NCBI RefSeq assembly: GCF_021191635.1
Contig: NZ_JAIWPR010000004.1
Location: forward strand, 173,347 to 237,346
DNA length: 64,000 bases
DNA from: Alterluteimonas quercicellularis
GTDB lineage: Bacteria > Pseudomonadota > Gammaproteobacteria > Xanthomonadales > Xanthomonadaceae
Reading direction: 5' to 3'
Shown piece after piece: positions 9,488 to 20,377 of this stretch. The notes below the pieces were generated by a model, which saw nothing but the letters and a program-made list of their open reading frames with translations, did no database searches and was not told the origin of the DNA. The translations under genes were made by a program, and so were the position numbers. Each line of letters starts with the position of its first letter. Positions within the stretch are counted from its first letter, which is position 1.

Positions 9488-11197
9488 CTACGCCGGCGTG
9501 GCGGTGCCGACGGCGGGCGGCGGCGGCTCGCGCAGCGCGCGGAAGGGCGGGGTGGCCATCACCATCTCCGACAGCGAGTAGGCCAGTTCGCGTTCGGCCA
9601 GCACCGCGGCGTCCACGCCGCGGTCGAGCAGGTGGCGCACCTCGCCGTCGCTGTGCGCGCGGGCGAGGATGCTGAGCGCGGGGTTGATCTCGCGCAGCCG
9701 CGCCACGGTCTCGCCGGCTTCCAGCGCGCGCGGGATCGCGAAGATCGCCATCTTGGCGGTGTCCGGCCGCGCCTCGGCCAGCACCTGCTCGGCCGCGGCG
9801 TTGCCGCGCACGGTCATGAAGCCGGCGTCGCGCGCCTTGGCCACCAGGTCCGCGTCCTCCTCCACGATCACCAGCGGCACGCCGCGCTCGCGCAGCAGCT
9901 CGGCGAGCTGGCTGCCGACGCGGCCGAAGCCGACCAGGATCGCGTGCCCGGAGACCTCCAGCGGCGGCGGCCGCTGCTCCTTGGGCGCCAGCGCGGCGGC
10001 ACGCGCGTCCTCGCGCGCCTGCCAGCGGTCGAGCACCGCGAAGATCAGCGGGTTGCAGATGATCGACAGCAGCGCGCCGGCCAGGATCAGGTCCTGGCCC
10101 TGCTGCGGCAGCACCTGCAGCGACATGCCCAGCCCGGCCAGGATGAAGGAGAACTCGCCGATCTGCGCCAGGCTGGCCGAGATCGTCAGCGCGGTCGAGT
10201 TGGGCTTGCCGAAGGCGCGCACGATCCCCCACGCGGCCGCGGACTTGCCGACCACGATGATGAGGAAGGTCGCCACCACCTCGACCGGGTGCTCGATCAC
10301 GATCGTCGGGTCGAACAGCATGCCGACCGAGACGAAGAACAGCACCGCGAAGGCGTCGCGCAGCGGCAGCGAGTCGTTGGCGGCCTTGTGGCCGAACTCG
10401 CTCTCGTTGAGCAGCATGCCGGCGAAGAACGCGCCCAGCGCGAACGACACCCCGAACAGCTCCGAGGCGCCGAAGGCCACGCCCATCGCCAGCGCCAGCA
10501 CGCACAGGGTGAACAGCTCGCGCGAGCCGGTGCCGGCGACGCGGCTGAGCACCCAGGGGATCACCCGCCGCCCGACCAGCAGCATCACCGCCACGAAGGC
10601 GCCCACCTTGCCCAGCGTCAGCAGCAGGGTGGTGCCGATGCCGGCGCCGCCCTGGCCGCCGGCCGCGCCCTCCAGCGCCTCGGCCAGCGGCGGCAGCAGC
10701 ACCAGCGCCAGCACCATCGCCAGGTCCTCGACGATCAGCCAGCCCACTGCGATGCGCCCGCGCGCGGTCTCGACCAGCCGGCGTTCCTCCAGCGCGCGCA
10801 GCAGCACCACGGTGCTGGCCACCGACAGCGCCAGGCCGAAGACCAGGCCGGCGGCGTTCGACCAGCCGAGGAAGCGCGCCAGGCCCCAGCCCATCAGCGT
10901 GGCGACGGTGATCTGCGCCACCGCGCCGGGCAGGGCGATGGCCTTGACCGACATCAGGTCGCGCAGCGAGAAGTGCAGGCCGACGCCGAACATCAGCAGG
11001 ATCACGCCGATCTCGGCGATCTGCGGCGCCAGCTCCTGGTCGGCGACGAAGCCGGGGGTGTAGGGCCCGGCGATGATGCCCGCCACCAGGTAGCCCACGA
11101 TCGGCGACAGCCGCAGCCGCTGCGCGGTCAGCCCCAGCACGAAGGCCAGCACGAAGCCCATGCAGAGGATGGCGATCAGCGAGATGTTGTGCGGCAT
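9488..11197 (-). CDS. ybaL: CPA2 cation:proton antiporter with RCK/TrkA-N domain (YbaL-like)
   Basis: A 569-residue protein. Residues 1-390 form the CPA2 membrane domain (MPHNISLIAILCMGF, RLSPIVGYLVAGIIAGPYTPG, VILLMFGVGLHFSL). A Rossmann-type TrkA-N domain begins at about residue 415 (AILVGFGRVGSQLAELL) and binds a nucleotide or dinucleotide ligand that gates transport. YbaL/RosB proteins are related to the KefB/KefC glutathione-gated potassium efflux systems. The start is the ATG whose translation matches the conserved family N-terminus. It is the first gene of a two-gene operon with the sirtuin. Confidence 0.88.
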   Translation of the reverse strand: MPHNISLIAILCMGFVLAFVLGLTAQRLRLSPIVGYLVAGIIAGPYTPGFVADQELAPQIAEIGVILLMFGVGLHFSLRDLMSVKAIALPGAVAQITVATLMGWGLARFLGWSNAAGLVFGLALSVASTVVLLRALEERRLVETARGRIAVGWLIVEDLAMVLALVLLPPLAEALEGAAGGQGGAGIGTTLLLTLGKVGAFVAVMLLVGRRVIPWVLSRVAGTGSRELFTLCVLALAMGVAFGASELFGVSFALGAFFAGMLLNESEFGHKAANDSLPLRDAFAVLFFVSVGMLFDPTIVIEHPVEVVATFLIIVVGKSAAAWGIVRAFGKPNSTALTISASLAQIGEFSFILAGLGMSLQVLPQQGQDLILAGALLSIICNPLIFAVLDRWQAREDARAAALAPKEQRPPPLEVSGHAILVGFGRVGSQLAELLRERGVPLVIVEEDADLVAKARDAGFMTVRGNAAAEQVLAEARPDTAKMAIFAIPRALEAGETVARLREINPALSILARAHSDGEVRHLLDRGVDAAVLAERELAYSLSEMVMATPPFRALREPPPPAVGTATPA

Positions 11198-11293
11198 CGT
11201 GAGGGGGATCTTCCGTGCGGGGCAGGGCCGCGCTTCGCGTGCGGGGGCGCGCGAACGGGGGGCGGGCGATGCCCGAAGTCTGACACAGAAACG

Positions 11294-11320
11294 GCGACGC
11301 CCGGATGACCCGGGCGTCGC
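11294..11320 (-). terminator. Stem-loop downstream of the TonB receptor
   Basis: An 11-bp perfect stem (11294-11304 with 11310-11320) around a 5-base loop, 20 bases after the receptor stop on the minus strand. It is followed on that strand by CGTTTCTG, a weak U-tract. Probably a rho-independent terminator. Confidence 0.6.
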
Positions 11321-11340
11321 GCGGCGCGGCGCCGGCCGCG

Positions 11341-13734
11341 CTACCAGCGGTAGCCGATCTTGCCGTAGACGTAGGCGCCGCCGAAGCCGAACGGCGACAG
11401 GTTGCTGTACGGGAACTGCCCGTTGGTGGAGTTGCCGAAGATGTTCTCGTCGGGGTACTCGTCGAGGATGTTGTCGGCGCCCAGGGTGAAGCTCCAGCGG
11501 TCCACGTCGAGCGTGGCGGAGGCGTCGAGCAGCCACTTGGCGCCGTAGCGCTGGTCGAGGGAGGGGTCGTTGGGCGTGGTGCTGACGCTGCCGTAGCGGG
11601 TGGCCGCCAGCGACCAGCGCCAGTCGCCCAGCGTCCACAGGCCGGAGAGCAGCAGCTTGTTGCGCGGGAAGCCGCGCTCGATGCGCCCGGTCTCGACGCG
11701 GTCGATGCGCTCGAGGTCGACGCCGATGGCCTCCAGCTCCTCGGGGTTGGGCGCCACCCGGGTGACCTCGGTCTTGGTGTGGTTGTAGCCGGCGGTCAGG
11801 TCGAGCGTGCCGGCGGCCAGCGCCCAGCGGTAGGTGCCCACCACGTCGATGCCGCGGGTGCGGGTGTCGATGGCGTTGGTGAAGTAGCGGCCGCCGTTGA
11901 CGCCGAAGATGCCGCGCGACTCCAGCAGGTCGCGCACCGCCTCGCCGGTGAGATTGGAGGACAGCGCGATGCGGTCGTCGACGTCGATCTGGTAGGCGTC
12001 GACGGTCACGTACAGGTTCTCCACCGGCTGCAGCACCAGCCCCAGGCTGTAGGAGCGCGACTCCTCCGGCTGCAGCGGCTCGGCGCCGAAAGCCTGCGCG
12101 ATCTCGCTGTCGGCGGGGAAGGTGCGGATCTCGAAGGGCGTGCTGATGCCCGGCAGGTACACCGTGCTCAGGGTCTGGAAGTACTGCTGCGCCAGCGAGG
12201 GCGCGCGGAAGCCGCTGGAGACCGTGCCGCGCAGCGCCACCGCGTCGGTGAAGGCGTAGCGGGCCGAGAGCTTGCCCGAGGTCTGGCTGCCGAAGTCGTC
12301 GTAGTCCTCGTAGCGCACCGCCGCGCCGCCCGAGAAGCGCTCGGTGAAGTCGGCCTCGAGGTCGGCGTAGAGGGCGTAGCTGTCGCGCGAGTAGTGGCCG
12401 GCCACCTCGGGCGCGAAGCCGCCGAAGCCCTGCGCGCCGCCGGGGCGGCTCAGGTCGGGCTGGGCGTAGGAGCCGTACTCGCCGGGCGACTGGTTCCACT
12501 TCTCGTTGCGGTACTCGGCGCCGAAGGCCAGGTTGACCGGGTAGGCCAGGCCCCAGTCGAACTGCCGGCTGAGGTCGAGGTTGAGGATGTTCTGGGTGGT
12601 CTCCAGCGCCCCGTCGTAGAACGAGGTCGGCGAGGTCGGGCCGATGCTGGCGTTGAGGGTGTTGCGGGTGTAGAACTCGAGGTGGTTGTAGCCGTAGTTG
12701 TAGCTGGCGTCCCAGTTCCAGCCGCCGGCGCCGTGGCCGCGCACGCCGGCGACCAGCGAGCGGTCCTTGGAGATGTTGTTGATCTCCGGCACGTAGCCGT
12801 CCGGGTGGATCGAGGGGATGTTCTGGGTCGGGTTGCCGGGCGCGCGGAAGAACGCGAACGAGGTGACGTCGCGGTTGCTGATCGTGCCGAAGGCGTAGCC
12901 GGTCACGCTGTCGGAGAACGCGTACTCCGCGTTGGCCGAGAACGCGCCGAAGTCGACCTCCGGCTCGCCGATGACGAAGGCCTTCTGGCCCAGCGCCGGC
13001 TGGGTCGGGCCCGGGGTGCCGGCGAAGGGCCGCGCGCGGTTGGTGGAATCCTGGCTGCCCGCCTGCGCCGCCAGGCGCAGGAAGCCGCGGTCCTCGCCCA
13101 GCGCCAGGCCGGTGTCGGCGGAGAGCTGGGCCTGCGCGCCGTCGCCGGCGGCGTACTGGCCGCCCGTCAGTTCAACGCTGCCGTCCTCGCCGGCGCCCTT
13201 GAGCACCACGTTGACCACGCCGGCGATGGCGTCGGAACCGTACTGCGCCGAGGCGCCGTCGCGCAGCACCTCCACCCGCTCGATCGCCGAGACCGGGATG
13301 GTGTTGAGGTCCACCGGCGCCGAGCCGCGGCCGATGGTGCCGTTGAGGTTGAGCAGCGAGGAGGCGTGGCGGCGCTTGCCGTTGACCAGCACCAGCACCT
13401 GGTCCGGCGACAGGCCGCGCAGCTGCGCCGGGCGGATCGCCGAGGAGCCGTCCACCAGCGCCGGCCGCGGGAAGTTCAGCGAGGGCAGCGCACGCGACAG
13501 CGCGGTGGCCAGCTCGGTGGTGCCGGTGGCGCGCAGGGTCTCGCCGGTGATGATGTCGATCGGCGACTGCGACTCGGCCACCGTGCGGTCGGCCACGCGG
13601 GTGCCGGTGACGATCACGGTGTCGAGGGTGGCCGCGCGCTGCGGATCGTCCTGGCTGCCGGCCGACTGCGCGTGGGCGGAGGACGCGGCCGCCAGGGCGA
13701 CGGCGACCGCGAAGGCGAGGGAGGTGCGCTGCAT
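11341..13734 (-). CDS. TonB-dependent receptor
   Basis: A 797-residue outer-membrane receptor. It has a Sec signal peptide (MQRTSLAFAVAVALAAASSAHA), a TonB-box-like LDTVIVTGTR, and a plug domain with QLRGLSPDQVLVLVNGKRRH, IERVEVLRDGASAQYGSDAIAGVVN. A long beta-barrel follows and ends AYVYGKIGYRW, with a terminal aromatic residue. NGKRRHASSL is typical of receptors in this family taken to import carbohydrates or unknown substrates rather than siderophores, but the ligand cannot be read from sequence. A stem-loop terminator follows. It stands alone and is divergent from the ABC-F gene. Confidence 0.92.
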   Translation of the reverse strand: MQRTSLAFAVAVALAAASSAHAQSAGSQDDPQRAATLDTVIVTGTRVADRTVAESQSPIDIITGETLRATGTTELATALSRALPSLNFPRPALVDGSSAIRPAQLRGLSPDQVLVLVNGKRRHASSLLNLNGTIGRGSAPVDLNTIPVSAIERVEVLRDGASAQYGSDAIAGVVNVVLKGAGEDGSVELTGGQYAAGDGAQAQLSADTGLALGEDRGFLRLAAQAGSQDSTNRARPFAGTPGPTQPALGQKAFVIGEPEVDFGAFSANAEYAFSDSVTGYAFGTISNRDVTSFAFFRAPGNPTQNIPSIHPDGYVPEINNISKDRSLVAGVRGHGAGGWNWDASYNYGYNHLEFYTRNTLNASIGPTSPTSFYDGALETTQNILNLDLSRQFDWGLAYPVNLAFGAEYRNEKWNQSPGEYGSYAQPDLSRPGGAQGFGGFAPEVAGHYSRDSYALYADLEADFTERFSGGAAVRYEDYDDFGSQTSGKLSARYAFTDAVALRGTVSSGFRAPSLAQQYFQTLSTVYLPGISTPFEIRTFPADSEIAQAFGAEPLQPEESRSYSLGLVLQPVENLYVTVDAYQIDVDDRIALSSNLTGEAVRDLLESRGIFGVNGGRYFTNAIDTRTRGIDVVGTYRWALAAGTLDLTAGYNHTKTEVTRVAPNPEELEAIGVDLERIDRVETGRIERGFPRNKLLLSGLWTLGDWRWSLAATRYGSVSTTPNDPSLDQRYGAKWLLDASATLDVDRWSFTLGADNILDEYPDENIFGNSTNGQFPYSNLSPFGFGGAYVYGKIGYRW

Positions 13735-13935
13735 GCTCGATCCCTGAAGGAGTGGCGACGCCCCATTAACGATGCGTCATTGCATGCGTGTCAATGGTTG
13801 CACCGGATTCCTTTCCATTGTTCCGAATCGGGAATTGTTAATGTCGATCGATGTAGGTGCTGCGAGTGCCGGGCGTGCCGTGGATCGGGGGCGCGCGCAT
13901 GCGCTTCGAAGTGCCTGGCGTTCTAGAATGGGCGG
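13735..13935. promoter_or_regulatory. Divergent promoter region, TonB receptor / ABC-F
   Basis: About 200 bases with clearly lower GC than the surroundings. On the minus strand TTGACA (complement of 13789-13794) is followed after 19 bases by TTAATG, a possible receptor promoter with a long spacer. An inverted pair CAATGG/CCATTG (13792-13797, 13815-13820) overlaps this -35 and could be an operator. No clear plus-strand promoter could be assigned to the ABC-F gene. Confidence 0.35.
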
Positions 13936-15840
<1,905 letters not shown>

Positions 15841-15922
15841 GGCGCGGCGGGGTGGGCGGCGTGGCTTCCTGCGTCCCGCCCCCGCGCGAGCGCGCGACGG
15901 CCGGCCGTGCCGGAGCCGGCGG

Positions 15923-16483
15923 ATGAGCGAGGACATCACCCGCATGCTGCACTCGTGGCGCGAGGGCGACACCGAGGCGCGCGACGCGCTGTTCGCCGCG
16001 GTCTACGAGGACCTGCACCGCATGGCGATCGCCCGCACCGGCGACCGCGGCGACGCCACCCTGCGGCCGACCGCCCTCGTGCACGACGCGGTCCTGCGGC
16101 TGCTCGGCGCCGACGTCGGCTACGCCGACCGCGCGCACTTCTTCGCCCTGGCGTCGACCAAGATGCGCGCGGTGCTGGTCGACCACGCCCGCGCCCGCGC
16201 CGCCGCCAAGCGCGGCGGCGGCGCCCTCGCGCTCACGCTCTCGCATGCCGACGCGCAGGCCGCCACGGACGCCGACGGACGCGGCGCGATCGAGGTGCTG
16301 GCGCTGCACCAGGCCCTGGAGCGCCTCGCCGAGCGCGATCCGCGCGCGGCGCAGGCGGTGGAGATGGCGTACTTTGGCGGCATGTCGCAGCCGGAGATCG
16401 CGGTGGTGCTCGCGCTGTCGGTGCAGACGGTGGAGCGCGACCTCCGCTTCGCGCGGGCGTGGTTGAACCGGCAGCTGAGCTAG
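15923..16483 (+). CDS. ECF-type RNA polymerase sigma factor (TIGR02999-like)
   Basis: A 186-residue sigma-70 family protein. Region 2 reads LFAAVYEDLHRMA with RPTALVHDAVLRLL, and region 4 has FGGMSQPEIAVVLALSVQTVERDLRFARAWL, a helix-turn-helix. The phrase THR/ALVHDAYLRL-like plus TVERDLRFARAWL is the mark of the sigma group that is regularly encoded next to Hanks-type kinases with TPR tails. It lies 75 bases upstream of such a kinase. The likely role is transcription of a small regulon under kinase control; no classical anti-sigma factor is seen. Confidence 0.88.
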   Translation: MSEDITRMLHSWREGDTEARDALFAAVYEDLHRMAIARTGDRGDATLRPTALVHDAVLRLLGADVGYADRAHFFALASTKMRAVLVDHARARAAAKRGGGALALTLSHADAQAATDADGRGAIEVLALHQALERLAERDPRAAQAVEMAYFGGMSQPEIAVVLALSVQTVERDLRFARAWLNRQLS

Positions 16484-16515
16484 GCGCGTGGCGATGGGCT
16501 GCACAGACATTGGCA

Positions 16516-16552
16516 GCCCCCGAAGGGGGCGCGGCGGCACCGCCGCAGGGGG
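16516..16552 (+). promoter_or_regulatory. Tandem hairpins overlapping the kinase ribosome-binding region
   Basis: Two adjacent stems, GCCCCC-GAA-GGGGGC at 16516-16530 and GCGGCG-GCAC-CGCCGC at 16531-16546, are followed by AGGGGGA (16547-16553), the Shine-Dalgarno of the GTG start at 16559. The CCCCC strand of the first stem could instead pair with the GGGGG of the ribosome-binding site, so two exclusive folds are possible. Whether this regulates translation is inference. Confidence 0.45.
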
Positions 16553-16558
16553 AAGCAC

Positions 16559-19507
16559 GTGAGCGAGGACGACTGGAAGGAACTGCGCCGGCTGTTCGAC
16601 GCGGTCTGCGAACTGCCGCCCGAGGCCTGGGCCGACCGGCTGGAGACGCTGACCGGCGATCCGGCGCTGCGGCGGGAGACGCTGGAGCTGCTGCGCTCGG
16701 CGACGCGCTCGCTGCGCCGCGCGCAGGGCGCGGTCGATGCGGCGCTCGAGAACGCGCTGGGCGCGGAGATCCGTCCGGGCGACATGCTCGGCCCGTGGCG
16801 GGTGGAGCGCCGGCTCGGCAGCGGCGGCATGGGCGTGGTGCTGCTGGCCGAGCGCGCCGACGGCCTGTACGCGCAGCGCGCGGCGATCAAGGTGCTGCAC
16901 GGCATGCCCGGCACGGGCGCGGTCGAGCGGCTCGCGGAGGAGCGCCGGATCCTGGCCGGGCTGCAGCACCCGCACATCGCCCACCTCTACGACGGCGGCA
17001 CGACCCCGCAGGGGCGGCCCTACCTGGTGATGGAGCACGTGGACGGCATCCCGGTCGACGCCTATTGCCGGGAGGCGGGGCTGGGGCTGGAGGCGCGGCT
17101 GCAGCTGTTCGTCGAGATCTGCGGCGCGGTCCAGGCCGCGCACGCCCGCCTGGTCGTCCACTGCGACCTCAAGCCCGCCAACGTGCTGGTCCGCGAGGAC
17201 GGCGAGCCGGTGCTGCTGGACTTCGGCATCTCCCGCCTGCTCACCGGCGCCGCCGATGCCGGCGGCGGCTACTACACCCCCGGCTACGCGGCGCCCGAGA
17301 TCCTGGCCGGGCAGGCGCCGGGCATCGCCGGCGACGTCTACGGCCTCGGCGTCCTGCTGCTCGAACTGGTCGCCGGGCGCGCGCTCGGGCGCGCGCGCGA
17401 GGACGCCCACGCGCCGGTCCCGGCGCCCTCGGCCTGGGCGCCCGAGGGGCTGGCGTGGCGGCGGCGCCTGCGCGGCGACCTGGACGCCATCGTCGCACGC
17501 GCCTGCGCGCCCGCGGCCGACGCGCGCTACGCCACCGTGGAGGCGCTGGCCGACGACGTGCGCAGGCACCTGCGCCTGCAGCCGGTGCGCGCGCGCGCCG
17601 GCGAGCGCTTCTACCGCGCCCGGCGCCTGCTGCGCCGGCGCTGGCGCGAAACCGCCGCCGCCTCGATGCTGCTGGCGCTGTGCGCGGGCTTCGTCTGGCG
17701 CCTGGACGACGCGCGCGCGCTGGCCGAGCGCGAGGCGGAGGTGTCGCGGCAGGTCAGCGGCTTCCTGGTGTCGATGTTCGAGGCCGCCGACCCGCGCGAG
17801 CGCGGAACGCGCGGCGGCGAGACGATCACCGTCAAGGAAGTGCTCGACCGCGCCGCGCAGCGCGTCGACGGCGAGCTCGAGGCCTCGCCCGAGGTCCGCG
17901 CCCGCCTGCAGGGCGTGATCGGCATGGCCTACCGCAACATGGGCGACATTCCGCGCTCGCTGCCGCTGCTGCGTGCGTCGGCCGACGGCCTGGCCGCCGC
18001 GGGCGGTCCGCACGTGGACGAGGCCTCGCGCATCCTCAACATGCTCTCGGCCACCTACGCCAACAACCGCGACGGCGAGGCCGGCGAGCGCCTGGCGCGG
18101 CGCTCGCTGGCGCTGCTCGGGCCCGACTACCCGGACAGCTTCCGCGTCGCGCAGGCCTACAACTCGCTCGGCCTGTCGCTGGTGGCGCAGCAGCGCTACG
18201 ACGAGGGCGAGGACGCGTTCCGCCAGGCGCTGATGCGCCACGAGGCGGCCGGCCGCGAGCTGTTCGTCGCGATCACCCTGGATAACCTGGGCGTCCTGCA
18301 CCGGCGACGCGGCGAGCTGGAGGCCGCCGAGCGCGCCTTCCGTCGCGGCACCCCGATCTTCCTGCGCGAGCACGGCGAGGTGTCCTTCGAGTACTGGGCC
18401 CACCGCACCGAGCACGCGCTGGCGGTGGCGGACGCCGGCCGGCTGGCCGAGGCGCGGGCGATGCTCGAGCGCAACCTCGCGCTGACACCGAAGATCTTCG
18501 GCGAGCACAGCGTCTACTACGCCAGCGAGCACGTCCGGCTGGCCTCGGTACTGCTGCGCCAGGGCGACTACCTGGGCGCCGAGCCGCTGGTGGCCGACGG
18601 CGAACGCCTGTTCGGCGAGGTGATGGGGACCGACAGCTTCGTCTACTCGCTGGCGCTCGAAGCGGAGGCGGCGCTGGCGGAAGCGCGCGGGGACCCGGCG
18701 CGGGCCGAGGCCGCCTACCGCCGCATGCTCGCCGTGCGCGAGGCGAGCGTCGGCGCCGCCCACCCGGACACGCTCGACGCGTCGCTGCAGCTGGGCCTGT
18801 TCCTGGCGCGCGAAGGGCGTGCCGACGCCGGCGCCTTCCTGCAGCGCGCGTTCGACGGCTGGCTGCCGCGACTGCCGGCCGACAGCGCCAACGCGGTGCG
18901 CGTCCGCCAGGCGCGCGCCGAGTGGCTGACGCTCGCCGGCAGGCTCGACGAGGCGGGACGGGCGCTGCGCGAGGTGGAGGCCGACGCGCTCGCGGCGGGA
19001 CCGCACCCGGCGGTGCGGCAGCGCGTGCTGGCCGCGGCATGGCGGCAGCGCACCGGCCCCGCCGGCGTTGCGGCGCCGGCCTGGCGCGAGGCCGTCGACG
19101 CCGCGGCCTCGCTGTACGGCGCGGAGTCCGCGGCCACCGCCGCCTGGCGCGTGCCGCTGGCGGAATCGCTGGTCGCGGCCGGAGACGAGGCGGGCGCGTC
19201 GGAGCAGGCCGGGCGCGCGGCCGCCGCGCTGTCGGCGCAGCTGCTGCCGCAGGCGCCGCTGCTGGCGCGGCTGGCGCGGCTGGCGCGCGTCGCGCACTCC
19301 GAACGTTCCCGCACGCCCGGCGGCCGCGAGGCGGACGTGCGGCCCCTGGCGGGGCGGCCGGCCTCGCCCGCGCCACGCGCCCGGCCCCACGATGGTCCGG
19401 ATGCGCGGACGGCGCACGCCCAGGCGCACGACGCGCCCGGACGCAGCGGCCACCGGGCCGCGGCGGATTTGCCCGCGCTGCCCGCAGCGGTTACGGTTCG
19501 GAGATGA
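16559..19507 (+). CDS. Membrane-bound Ser/Thr protein kinase with TPR repeats
   Basis: A 982-residue Hanks-type kinase. Glycine loop RLGSGGMGVV, ATP lysine K111 (AIKVL), catalytic loop HCDLKPAN at 201-208 with D203, DFG at 221-223 and APE are present. The residue before the catalytic Asp is Cys instead of the usual Arg, making this a non-RD kinase. A single membrane helix lies near residues 362-382, followed by a periplasmic or extracytoplasmic TPR region (residues about 430-880) likely to sense a protein or ligand. The GTG start is preceded by AGGGGGA. The last 75 or so residues are Arg/Ala/Pro-rich without recognisable structure and may come from loss of an earlier stop. The TGA overlaps the next gene's ATG. 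Confidence 0.88.
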   Translation: MSEDDWKELRRLFDAVCELPPEAWADRLETLTGDPALRRETLELLRSATRSLRRAQGAVDAALENALGAEIRPGDMLGPWRVERRLGSGGMGVVLLAERADGLYAQRAAIKVLHGMPGTGAVERLAEERRILAGLQHPHIAHLYDGGTTPQGRPYLVMEHVDGIPVDAYCREAGLGLEARLQLFVEICGAVQAAHARLVVHCDLKPANVLVREDGEPVLLDFGISRLLTGAADAGGGYYTPGYAAPEILAGQAPGIAGDVYGLGVLLLELVAGRALGRAREDAHAPVPAPSAWAPEGLAWRRRLRGDLDAIVARACAPAADARYATVEALADDVRRHLRLQPVRARAGERFYRARRLLRRRWRETAAASMLLALCAGFVWRLDDARALAEREAEVSRQVSGFLVSMFEAADPRERGTRGGETITVKEVLDRAAQRVDGELEASPEVRARLQGVIGMAYRNMGDIPRSLPLLRASADGLAAAGGPHVDEASRILNMLSATYANNRDGEAGERLARRSLALLGPDYPDSFRVAQAYNSLGLSLVAQQRYDEGEDAFRQALMRHEAAGRELFVAITLDNLGVLHRRRGELEAAERAFRRGTPIFLREHGEVSFEYWAHRTEHALAVADAGRLAEARAMLERNLALTPKIFGEHSVYYASEHVRLASVLLRQGDYLGAEPLVADGERLFGEVMGTDSFVYSLALEAEAALAEARGDPARAEAAYRRMLAVREASVGAAHPDTLDASLQLGLFLAREGRADAGAFLQRAFDGWLPRLPADSANAVRVRQARAEWLTLAGRLDEAGRALREVEADALAAGPHPAVRQRVLAAAWRQRTGPAGVAAPAWREAVDAAASLYGAESAATAAWRVPLAESLVAAGDEAGASEQAGRAAAALSAQLLPQAPLLARLARLARVAHSERSRTPGGREADVRPLAGRPASPAPRARPHDGPDARTAHAQAHDAPGRSGHRAAADLPALPAAVTVRR

Positions 19508-20163
19508 ACGCATTCACGCTCCCGACCGCCGCCGCGCTCGCGCTCGCCCTCGCGGCCTGCTCGCCCGCCTCCGGCCCTGCCGCCGGTGCCGACGCACCGT
19601 CTCCCGCGCCCGTCGCCGATGACGCTGCGGAGGCCGCGCCCGCCGACGCCTTCCTGGCCGCGCTCGCGCGCCATTGCGGCCAGGCCTTCGAGGGCCGCAT
19701 CGTCGCCAACCAGCCGCCGCCCGAGGGCGAGGACCCGTTCGAGGGCCGCACCCTGGTGATGCACGTGCGCGGCTGCGACGAGCCCGCCCGCGAGCTGAAG
19801 GTGCCCTTCCACGTCGGCGAGGACCGCTCGCGGACCTGGGTGCTGACCCGCACCGGCACCGGCCTGCGCCTCAAGCACGACCATCGCCACGAGGACGGCA
19901 GCGAGGACGCGGTGACGATGTACGGCGGCGACACCACGGCCCCCGGCACCGCCCAGCGGCAGGAATTCCCGGTCGATGCCGAGTCGGTGGCGCTGTTCGA
20001 GCGCGAGGGCCTGAACGCCTCGGTCGCCAACACCTGGGCGATGGAGATCGAGCCGGACCGGCGCTTCCTCTACGAGCTGTCGCGGCCGGGCGGGCGCCTG
20101 TTCCAGGTCGAGTTCGACCTGGCCGCGCCCGTCGCTGCGCCGCCGACGCCCTGGGGCCACTGA
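19504..20163 (+). CDS. Putative lipoprotein of unknown function
   Basis: A 219-residue protein with a lipoprotein signal: MNAFTLPTAAALALALAAC, lipobox LAAC with the acylated Cys at 19. An Ala/Pro-rich linker follows, then a folded domain with HCGQAFEGRIV, VMHVRGCDEPARELKVPFHVGEDRSR and LKHDHRHEDGSEDAVTMYGG. The two cysteines at HCG and RGC may form a disulfide. I do not recognise a named family. Its ATG overlaps the kinase stop (ATGA), linking it to the sigma/kinase module, where it could be a sensor partner or an output. That role is inference. Confidence 0.75.
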   Translation: MNAFTLPTAAALALALAACSPASGPAAGADAPSPAPVADDAAEAAPADAFLAALARHCGQAFEGRIVANQPPPEGEDPFEGRTLVMHVRGCDEPARELKVPFHVGEDRSRTWVLTRTGTGLRLKHDHRHEDGSEDAVTMYGGDTTAPGTAQRQEFPVDAESVALFEREGLNASVANTWAMEIEPDRRFLYELSRPGGRLFQVEFDLAAPVAAPPTPWGH

Positions 20164-20184
20164 GGGCCCGTCCCGCCGTCGCCC

Positions 20185-20361
20185 GGTCGCGCGCGCTCCC
20201 ACGCAAAAGCCGGCGGTAGAGCGCGCTCGCGCGCGACCGCTCCTGGATCCCGGGACAGCGCCGCCGGTCGTGTCTGTTCCGCCGGAAGCCAGCGGCGCCG
20301 GGTGCTGTCGCGCGCAAGCGCGCTCCTACAGTCGGGGGGCGGAGCGCGCCTGCGCGCGACC
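20185..20361. repeat. Degenerate cluster of GTAG-REP halves
   Basis: The gap between the lipoprotein gene and the ampR-like remnant is filled with decayed REP units: GTAGAGCGCGCTCGCGCGCG near 20217, the inverted GCGCGCAAGCGCGCTCCTAC ending at 20329, and two further partial copies at 20185-20201 and 20339-20361. The spacing and arms differ from the clean pairs elsewhere, pointing to old insertions. Confidence 0.65.
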
Positions 20362-20377
20362 GGCCGACGGCGGCGAG

